A stretch of 12,231 nt of DNA from Porticoccaceae bacterium. Its GTDB lineage: Bacteria; Pseudomonadota; Gammaproteobacteria; Pseudomonadales; Porticoccaceae. A program made the translations under genes and the position numbers. The stretch covers positions 1 through 12,231 of the forward strand of contig JAPKCN010000038.1 in the NCBI GenBank assembly GCA_028822945.1. The letters run 5' to 3'. The notes under the pieces were generated by a model that was not told the DNA's origin, did no database searches, and saw only the letters and a list, made by a program, of their open reading frames with translations. Positions 6,536 to 12,231 of the stretch are shown here, in pieces; the stretch's first letter is position 1; the number at the start of each line of letters is the position of its first letter.

Positions 6536-8287
6536 ATGGTCAAAAAAAATATTGATACTCCGATACCGCAATGGCGCTTTGGTCTAATCGTGTTGTGTGT
6601 AATGACTTTGCCAGTGGTATTACTGTGGAGGGTCGCGCATTTACAGGTTCTATCAAGTGAGGTCCGAGGAAGTGATTTTTTGCGAGGTCAGGGCGATTCT
6701 AGGTCCATACGCATGCAGGTTATTCCGGCCTATCGCGGTCTTATTACGGACCGCAATGGTGAGCCTTTGGCGGTCAGTACACCGGTCACCACAATTATTG
6801 CCAATCCGCAGCAGATAACTGCTGCCACGCCAGAGCAAGTGAGTCTATTGGCCGCTGGCCTGGGTATATCGACGAGCGATTTGCGCGGTCGGCTAGAGCA
6901 TTATCGGAATAAGTCTTTTATGTACTTGTCGCGTCAACTGCCCGCGGCCGAGGCGCAAACTATCATGGAGATGCAAGTTCCTGGAGTCGATGCGCGCCAG
7001 GAGTATAAACGTTTTTATCCAGCTGGTGAGGTTACGGCTCAGCTCGTAGGTCTTACCGATATGGACGATGTCGGCCAAGAGGGTATTGAATTGGCTTACG
7101 ACGCCTGGCTAGGCGGTGAGTCCGGTGTGCGTAAAGTTTTACAAGATCCGTCTCAACGCGTAATCAAAGATATCTCTCTGGTAAAAGCCGCTAAACCGGG
7201 TCGTGAGTTGCGCTTAAGTATAGATTTGCGAGTCCAGTATACCGCCTACCGTGCACTCAAGGCCGCGGTACACAAACACAGTGCCAAGTCTGGCTCCGTC
7301 GTGGTATTGGATGTTGTCACTGGCGAGATTCTCGCGATGGCCAACCAGCCTTCATTTAACCCGAACGATCGGTCGGTCGTTGAGCCCGGTGCTATTCGCA
7401 ACCGCGCAATGCTAGATTTAATCGAGCCGGGTTCTACCATCAAGCCATTTACTATGCTGGCGGCTTTGGAGAGTGGACTTTTCGATATAAATTCTGAAGT
7501 CGATACTAGCCCTGGCAGGATTACTGTGGATTATAAAACTTTTAAAGATCCGCAAAACTACGGGCGACTCACTTTAACGCAAATATTAGCGAAATCAAGT
7601 CAGGTCGGCACAACAAAAATTGCACTTCAATTGAATCCAGACATTACCCGAGAACTGTTTGCGCGGGTAGGTCTCGGTGAGAGCACTGGGAGCGGTTTTC
7701 CGGCCGAGGCGGCCGGTAATTTGCCAGCGCGTCGCCGTTGGGACGCCGTGACTCAGGCGACTTTTGCATTTGGCGCAGGCTTTAATGTCACCTCTTTGCA
7801 ATTGGCGCGTGCGTACGCGGTGCTTGCAAACAATGGTTTACGCCGCGAGGTCTCGCTAGTAGCCAATGAGCAGCAACTCGAAACCAAAAGTATTTTTAAT
7901 CCAGCATTGGTCGGCGATGTAATAAATATGTTGAAAGCCGCTGCGAGCCCTCAAGGAACTGGCGAGCAGGCGATGATCGAAGGCTACACAGTGGCGGGTA
8001 AGACCGGCACCATGCATAAGGTCAAGTCGAGTGGTGGTTACGATGATGATCGCTACTCGGCAAGTTTTGCCGGTATAGCGCCTGCGGAGAATCCTCGCTT
8101 GGTGACGGTCGTGGTTATCGATGAGCCAGACCGCCGTATCCATTATGGCGGACTGGTAGCTGCCCCAGTATTTTCTGAAGTCACAGGTAATGCGCTGCGG
8201 CTTTTGCAAGTGACGCCAGATATGCAGGGCGATCGGTCGGTCCGTATGAGCGCTATCGTTACGGCCAACAAGCGAGAGGAATCGTGA
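6536..8287 (+). CDS. ftsI: Peptidoglycan D,D-transpeptidase FtsI (PBP3), septal
   Basis: FtsI is the monofunctional class B penicillin-binding protein that cross-links septal peptidoglycan in the periplasm, acting with the glycosyltransferase FtsW. The 583-residue product (E. coli 588) has a short cytoplasmic tail, a membrane anchor at about 15-38, and the class B pedestal motif RGLITDRNGEPLA (67-79). RFYPAGEVTAQLVG (159-172) precedes the transpeptidase domain from about 228. The active-site motifs are S300-T-I-K303 (nucleophile Ser300) and K489-T-G491. The middle SxN motif reads S354-S-Q356: a Gln replaces the usual Asn (E. coli SSN, Asn361). The rest of the domain is intact, so the enzyme should be active. 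The gene starts 2 nt after ftsL with a very strong ribosome site and overlaps murE by four bases (GTGA). Confidence 0.96.
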   Translation: MVKKNIDTPIPQWRFGLIVLCVMTLPVVLLWRVAHLQVLSSEVRGSDFLRGQGDSRSIRMQVIPAYRGLITDRNGEPLAVSTPVTTIIANPQQITAATPEQVSLLAAGLGISTSDLRGRLEHYRNKSFMYLSRQLPAAEAQTIMEMQVPGVDARQEYKRFYPAGEVTAQLVGLTDMDDVGQEGIELAYDAWLGGESGVRKVLQDPSQRVIKDISLVKAAKPGRELRLSIDLRVQYTAYRALKAAVHKHSAKSGSVVVLDVVTGEILAMANQPSFNPNDRSVVEPGAIRNRAMLDLIEPGSTIKPFTMLAALESGLFDINSEVDTSPGRITVDYKTFKDPQNYGRLTLTQILAKSSQVGTTKIALQLNPDITRELFARVGLGESTGSGFPAEAAGNLPARRRWDAVTQATFAFGAGFNVTSLQLARAYAVLANNGLRREVSLVANEQQLETKSIFNPALVGDVINMLKAAASPQGTGEQAMIEGYTVAGKTGTMHKVKSSGGYDDDRYSASFAGIAPAENPRLVTVVVIDEPDRRIHYGGLVAAPVFSEVTGNALRLLQVTPDMQGDRSVRMSAIVTANKREES

Positions 8288-9801
8288 TTAATCAAAGCGC
8301 TTCAGTGGGGGTTACCATTGGTCATTTGTTGGCTGGGAAGCATTGTCCTAAAATTGCCGCGAGCTTGAGAGTTACCGGTTTATGCCTCGATAGTCGCAAT
8401 CTGCGAGCGGGCGACTTGTTTATTGCCATGGCAGGGTCTCGGACCACCGGTTTAGACTTTGTCGACGAGGCTATTATTCGTGGCGCCATAGCTGTGGTAG
8501 TGGATCGGCAGGTTTTGGCGCAAGTTCCAGCACTAGCTATTCCGGTTATTCCAATAGACTGTCTGAGCGATTCTGTATCTGAGCTGGCGGCCCGTTTTTA
8601 CGCTAATCCCTCGGCGCATATGACGATTACTGCGGTTACTGGTACCAATGGCAAAACCTCTTGCTGCTGGTTGTTATCGGCACTCTTGGATCGGCTGGGA
8701 GAGACATCTGCATATCTAGGGACGCTCGGCTACGGTTTGGCAAATGCACGCTCTGGGGGAATCCAGTCTGAGTCGCTGCGCCAGACCGGCCTGACCACTC
8801 CCGACGCTATTACCAGTCAAAGCATTCTTGCCGAACTCGCGGCAAGTGGTGCGAAATCTGTAGCACTGGAAGCGTCCTCGCATGCTTTGACGCAAGGTCG
8901 CATAGCGGCGATAAATGTCGACACGGCAATTTTCACCAACTTGAGTCGCGATCATCTCGATTACCATCGAAACATGTGCGCTTATGCGGACGCCAAGACA
9001 CGTTTGTTCGCAATGCCTGGGTTGAAGCATGCAATTATTAATTTAGATGATAACTTCGGGCGCAGATTGCTCGGCAAGGTGGCGGCGTCAGCGACTATGT
9101 TCACCTATAGTTTAGATAACTCTTCTGCCGATATATATTGCCGATCGATTTTACTCGATGCTAGCGGTATACATGCCACCGTTGCCGGAAGGTGGGGAGA
9201 TGGGCAACTTTACTCGCCGCTGGTAGGGCAATTTAATCTAGCAAATTTACTCGCTGTCATCGCTGCAGCTGTACAGGTTTACTCTCTTGCCGACATATTA
9301 TCTGCAATACCGCATCTACAGTCGGCTTCGGGCCGCATGGAGCTTATCGACGCAACCGCCAGCCCGGCTGTCGTTGTCGATTATGCGCATACGCCGGACG
9401 CCTTAGAAAAGGTTCTCATGACATTGCGTGCGCACAGCCCAGGTAAGCTTTGGGTGGTCTTCGGCTGCGGAGGTGAAAGGGATATTGGCAAGCGGGCGAA
9501 AATGGGTGCTATTGCTTATCGCTATGCAGATAAAATTGTACTCACTAATGATAATCCGCGTGGCGAGGCTCCGGAGGCCATTGTTGGCCACATAAAGCGC
9601 GGTATCATCGGCTCCATAAGCGTTGAGCTGGACCGTCGAGCAGCTATTCGTCATGCAATTTTCACAGCTGCACCGGAAGATTTGGTGCTTATTGCCGGTA
9701 AGGGGCATGAGGATTATCAGCAAATAGCCGATCGCCGTTTGCCATTCAGCGATCAAGTTCAGGCCCGTCTTGCACTGCGCGATCGCGGGAGTAGTTGTTA
9801 A
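8284..9801 (+). CDS. murE: UDP-MurNAc-L-Ala-D-Glu:meso-diaminopimelate ligase MurE
   Basis: MurE adds meso-diaminopimelate to UDP-MurNAc-L-Ala-D-Glu using ATP in the cytosol. The 505-residue product (E. coli 495) has an N-terminal UDP-binding domain with LDSRNLRAGDLF (35-46) and the P-loop TGTNGKTS (119-126). The substrate segment LTTPDA (170-175), EASSHAL (196-202) and FTNLSRDHLDYH (217-228) follow. Lys238 in the YADAK segment is the lysine expected to be carbamylated. The C-terminal domain has YAHTPDALEKVL (367-378), the diaminopimelate-specific DNPR (423-426) and GKGHEDYQ (472-479). DNPR argues against a lysine-adding enzyme. The GTG start overlaps the ftsI stop by four bases. AGGA at 8277-8280 is close (3 nt), so coupled re-initiation is likely. 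Confidence 0.96.
   Translation: MINQSASVGVTIGHLLAGKHCPKIAASLRVTGLCLDSRNLRAGDLFIAMAGSRTTGLDFVDEAIIRGAIAVVVDRQVLAQVPALAIPVIPIDCLSDSVSELAARFYANPSAHMTITAVTGTNGKTSCCWLLSALLDRLGETSAYLGTLGYGLANARSGGIQSESLRQTGLTTPDAITSQSILAELAASGAKSVALEASSHALTQGRIAAINVDTAIFTNLSRDHLDYHRNMCAYADAKTRLFAMPGLKHAIINLDDNFGRRLLGKVAASATMFTYSLDNSSADIYCRSILLDASGIHATVAGRWGDGQLYSPLVGQFNLANLLAVIAAAVQVYSLADILSAIPHLQSASGRMELIDATASPAVVVDYAHTPDALEKVLMTLRAHSPGKLWVVFGCGGERDIGKRAKMGAIAYRYADKIVLTNDNPRGEAPEAIVGHIKRGIIGSISVELDRRAAIRHAIFTAAPEDLVLIAGKGHEDYQQIADRRLPFSDQVQARLALRDRGSSC
9787..9791 (+). promoter_or_regulatory. murF ribosome binding site (decides ATG start)
   Basis: GGGAG lies 9 nt before the ATG at 9801. The in-frame TTG at 9795 is only 3 nt away, so the ATG overlapping the murE stop (TAATG) is preferred. 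Confidence 0.65.
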
Positions 9802-11171
9802 TGACGGCGATTCATATCAGTGATGCAGCACTTCGCTTCGGCGGTACGTTGCTTAATCCCGATGCCGCGTTTACCCGTGTTTGCACCGATAGCCGCGAGG
9901 TTGAGAAAGGCGATTTGTTTATTGCTCTGCGCGGTAAACACCATGATGGGCACCAATACGTTGGGCAAGTCGCCGGTAAGATTGTCGCCGTTGTTGTAGC
10001 GCAGCGTTGTGCCGGCGTCGAAGTACCGCAGTGGGTGGTCGAGGATACTGAAATTGCCTTGGGCAATCTTGCTAAAATGCGTCGCGAGGCATTCGCCGGA
10101 GCGGTAATTGCCATTACCGGCAGTAGTGGTAAGACCTCAGTAAAGGAATATGTCGCAGCGATCCTAGGGCACTGCGGGTTGGTGCACGCCACGGCGGGCA
10201 ACTATAACAATCATATTGGACTTCCTCTGACACTTTTGGCACTGCCCCCGCAGGCTGAGTTTATAGTCCTCGAGATGGGTGCCAGTCGGGCTGGAGATAT
10301 TGATTACTTATGCGATATAGGTCAGCCAAGTATCAGTTTGGTGAATAATATTCACAGCGCTCATATGGCTGGATTTGGCAGTTTGTCGGGTACCGCAACC
10401 GCTAAAGCTGAGATTTACAGTTGTTTACCGGCCGACGGCATCGCAATTCTTAATCTTGATTTGGATTACGTTGATGAGTGGCGACAATTGATTGGTCGCC
10501 GCAGCTGTGTGACGTTTTCACTGAGCGACAGCAGCGCCAATCTGTATGCAGCCGATTTGCAGGCTAGAGGCGATGGCTGTTATAGCTTTAATTTACATAT
10601 GAATATGGATGTTTTAGACGCGCGATGTCAGCGGATAAATTTAGCTATACGTGGCCGCCATGCTGTTGCAAATGCATTGGCGGCGGCGGCTTGTGCGACG
10701 GCCGCGGGTGCTGAGCTACACCAGATTGTAGCCGGTTTAAGCGATCAGGGGTCACTTCCCGGAAGACTTCAAGAACTCGTTCTGAAAGGGGGCGGTTGGG
10801 CGTTAGACGACTCTTACAACGCCAGTCCCGAGTCTAGTATGGCGGCGATCGATGTCTTGGCAGCCCGCTCTGGACGTCGAATTTTAGTGCTCGGCGACAT
10901 GGCAGAACTGGGTCATCAAACCGCACGATTGCATCGATGCGTAGGTGATTATGCGCGTTGTGCGGGAGTTGACGAGGTGCTTACGCTAGGATCTTTTAGT
11001 GCTCAAGCTAGCGAGGCTTTTGGCGGTCGCCACTTCAATAAATTAAGTGATTTACGAGATCATCTAAATAACTTAGGAGACACATCGACATCGACTTTTT
11101 TAGTCAAAGGTTCGCGTAGTTCTGCGATGGAAAGAGTAATTGAAGTTCTGTCAAAGCGAGGAGATAACTAA
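9801..11171 (+). CDS. murF: UDP-MurNAc-tripeptide:D-alanyl-D-alanine ligase MurF
   Basis: MurF adds the D-Ala-D-Ala dipeptide to UDP-MurNAc-tripeptide with ATP, the last cytosolic step before the lipid-linked stage. From the ATG at 9801 the product is 456 residues (E. coli 452). It shows CTDSREVEKGDLFIAL (28-43) in the N-terminal domain and the P-loop TGSSGKTS (106-113). Further on are GNYNNHIGLPLTLL (133-146), EMGAS (158-162), a VNNIHSAHM segment (181-189) and RGRHAVANALAAAA (284-297). The C-terminal domain has LDDSYNASPESSM (335-347) and LGDMAELG (364-371), both typical of MurF. It overlaps murE by one base and mraY by one base (TAATG at both ends), so translation of the three is probably coupled. 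Nothing unusual was seen. Confidence 0.96.
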   Translation: MTAIHISDAALRFGGTLLNPDAAFTRVCTDSREVEKGDLFIALRGKHHDGHQYVGQVAGKIVAVVVAQRCAGVEVPQWVVEDTEIALGNLAKMRREAFAGAVIAITGSSGKTSVKEYVAAILGHCGLVHATAGNYNNHIGLPLTLLALPPQAEFIVLEMGASRAGDIDYLCDIGQPSISLVNNIHSAHMAGFGSLSGTATAKAEIYSCLPADGIAILNLDLDYVDEWRQLIGRRSCVTFSLSDSSANLYAADLQARGDGCYSFNLHMNMDVLDARCQRINLAIRGRHAVANALAAAACATAAGAELHQIVAGLSDQGSLPGRLQELVLKGGGWALDDSYNASPESSMAAIDVLAARSGRRILVLGDMAELGHQTARLHRCVGDYARCAGVDEVLTLGSFSAQASEAFGGRHFNKLSDLRDHLNNLGDTSTSTFLVKGSRSSAMERVIEVLSKRGDN

Positions 11172-12231
11172 TGCTGCTCTGGTTGAGTGAGTATCTAACC
11201 CAGTACTACAGTCCTATGTCGGTCTTTCAGTACCTCACATTGCGCGGCATATTGGCGGTATTGACCGCTTTAATAATTTGCTTGGTATTTGGGCCAATGG
11301 TTATTCGAAGGCTAAATTACTTGCAAATTGGTCAGGCAATTCGCAGCGATGGTCCAAAGTCACACCTAGCGAAAGCCGGCACTCCGACTATGGGCGGTGC
11401 ACTGATACTTTTGGCGATGTTTGCCAGCACTCTGTTATGGGCTGATCTGGATAATCGCTATGTGTGGATTGTCCTGGGTGTGACGTTTGCTTTTGGGATG
11501 GTGGGTTGGGTCGACGATTATCGCAAGGTTGTGGAGAAGAACCCTCGCGGTCTGCCTGCTCGCTGGAAATATTTTTGGCAATCCGTGTTTGGTTTGGCGG
11601 CTGCGCTTACGCTTTACATGAGCGCGCAATCGCCCGCTGAAACCGAGCTAATCGTACCATTTTTCAAATCTTTTGCGCTCGACATGGGGCCATTTTTTAT
11701 CGTCTTGACCTACTTTGTTATTGTTGGAACCAGCAATGCGGTCAATCTAACTGACGGGTTGGATGGTTTGGCAATTATGCCCTCAGTATTGGTTAGTGGG
11801 GCCTTGGGCATTTTTGCCTATCTCAGCGGTAACTATCAGTTCGCCCACTATCTTAATATTCCATTTATTAGCGGCGCCGGTGAAATGCTTATTTTCACTG
11901 CGGCGTTATGTGGTGCCGGGTTAGGCTTCCTATGGTTTAACACCTATCCAGCGATGGTGTTCATGGGGGATATCGGCGCCTTGGCACTCGGTGCGGCTCT
12001 GGGTGTCATTGCCGTCATCGTCAGGCAGGAAATCGTGTTGTTTATTATGGGCGGCGTATTTGTTATGGAGACCGTTTCGGTGATTATGCAAGTAGCGTCT
12101 TTTAAGTTGACTGGTAAGCGTATTTTTCGCATGGCGCCGTTACATCACCACTTCGAACTAAAAGGTTGGCCCGAACCGCGTGTAATCGTGCGTTTTTGGA
12201 TTATTACTCTAGTGCTAGTGCTCTTCGGCCT
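11171..12231 (+). CDS. mraY: Phospho-N-acetylmuramoyl-pentapeptide transferase MraY, 3'-truncated by window edge
   Basis: MraY is the polytopic inner membrane enzyme that transfers phospho-MurNAc-pentapeptide to undecaprenyl phosphate, forming lipid I. The frame is open from the ATG at 11171 to the window end: 353 codons plus two bases, of about 360, so only some seven residues are missing. Conserved cytoplasmic loops include GQAIRSDGPKSHLAKAGTPT (54-73), VDDYRKV (114-120) with the Asp pair 115/116, NLTDGLDGLA (192-201) and FMGDIGALALG (264-274). The histidine-rich PLHHHFELKGWPEPRVIVRF (323-342) follows. GAL instead of E. coli GSL in the MGD motif is, as I recall, also the Pseudomonas form. 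About ten hydrophobic membrane segments are visible. The start overlaps the murF stop (TAATG), with GAGGAG at 11158-11163, 7 nt upstream. Confidence 0.97.
   Translation, partial: MLLWLSEYLTQYYSPMSVFQYLTLRGILAVLTALIICLVFGPMVIRRLNYLQIGQAIRSDGPKSHLAKAGTPTMGGALILLAMFASTLLWADLDNRYVWIVLGVTFAFGMVGWVDDYRKVVEKNPRGLPARWKYFWQSVFGLAAALTLYMSAQSPAETELIVPFFKSFALDMGPFFIVLTYFVIVGTSNAVNLTDGLDGLAIMPSVLVSGALGIFAYLSGNYQFAHYLNIPFISGAGEMLIFTAALCGAGLGFLWFNTYPAMVFMGDIGALALGAALGVIAVIVRQEIVLFIMGGVFVMETVSVIMQVASFKLTGKRIFRMAPLHHHFELKGWPEPRVIVRFWIITLVLVLFG

Noticed and set aside
7856..8209. 117-codon reverse-strand frame over the 3' part of ftsI, and the similar ones in murE and murF
   Set aside because: Each lies within a firmly identified gene and shows no domain or ribosome site of its own.
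12066..12231. Possible frameshift or early end in the last gene near the right edge
   Set aside because: Codon-by-codon reading of mraY from 11171 stays open and conserved to the final base. The gene is simply cut by the window.

Overview
The window is a compact, all-forward stretch of a gammaproteobacterial chromosome. The organism call rests on three things: a fused, E. coli-like PurL; MraZ, RsmH, MraY, MurE and MurF that read as close relatives of Pseudomonas/E. coli proteins; and a class A RNase P RNA of the E. coli type. MurE carries the DNPR motif of meso-diaminopimelate-adding enzymes, as expected for a Gram-negative. The small DUF5062-type gene and mixed base composition hint at a marine gammaproteobacterium (Cellvibrionales/Alteromonadales-like), but this is only an inference from recalled families.

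Left part (1-3941): the 3' part of purL (purine biosynthesis), cut by the window start, followed after 24 nt by a small conserved gene of unknown function (DUF5062-like), probably co-transcribed. Centre (3942-4812): the RNase P RNA gene rnpB (about 4001-4380) with an extended -10 promoter. A roughly 430-nt non-coding stretch follows. It holds a perfect 18-bp hairpin just after rnpB, a perfect 31-bp A/T-rich palindrome, a strong extended -10 box, a probable mra promoter, and a run of 10-bp-spaced TGG boxes matching the known MraZ operator pattern.

Right part (4813-12231): the start of the division and cell wall (dcw) cluster in canonical order: mraZ, rsmH, ftsL, ftsI, murE, murF, mraY (cut by the window end). 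Genes are packed with 4-nt GTGA overlaps (rsmH/ftsL, ftsI/murE), 1-nt TAATG overlaps (murE/murF, murF/mraY), or gaps of 2 and 12 nt, so one translationally coupled operon is likely. MraZ would control the operon at its head. RsmH methylates 16S rRNA. FtsL and FtsI belong to the septal wall machinery. MurE and MurF add meso-DAP and D-Ala-D-Ala to the UDP-MurNAc peptide, and MraY moves the finished pentapeptide to the lipid carrier.

No mobile element, CRISPR array, tRNA or defence system was seen. The most notable points are the structured rnpB-mraZ intergenic region, a Gln in place of Asn in the SxN motif of FtsI, and the purL-DUF5062-rnpB-dcw linkage. I did not find a convincing new biological system.
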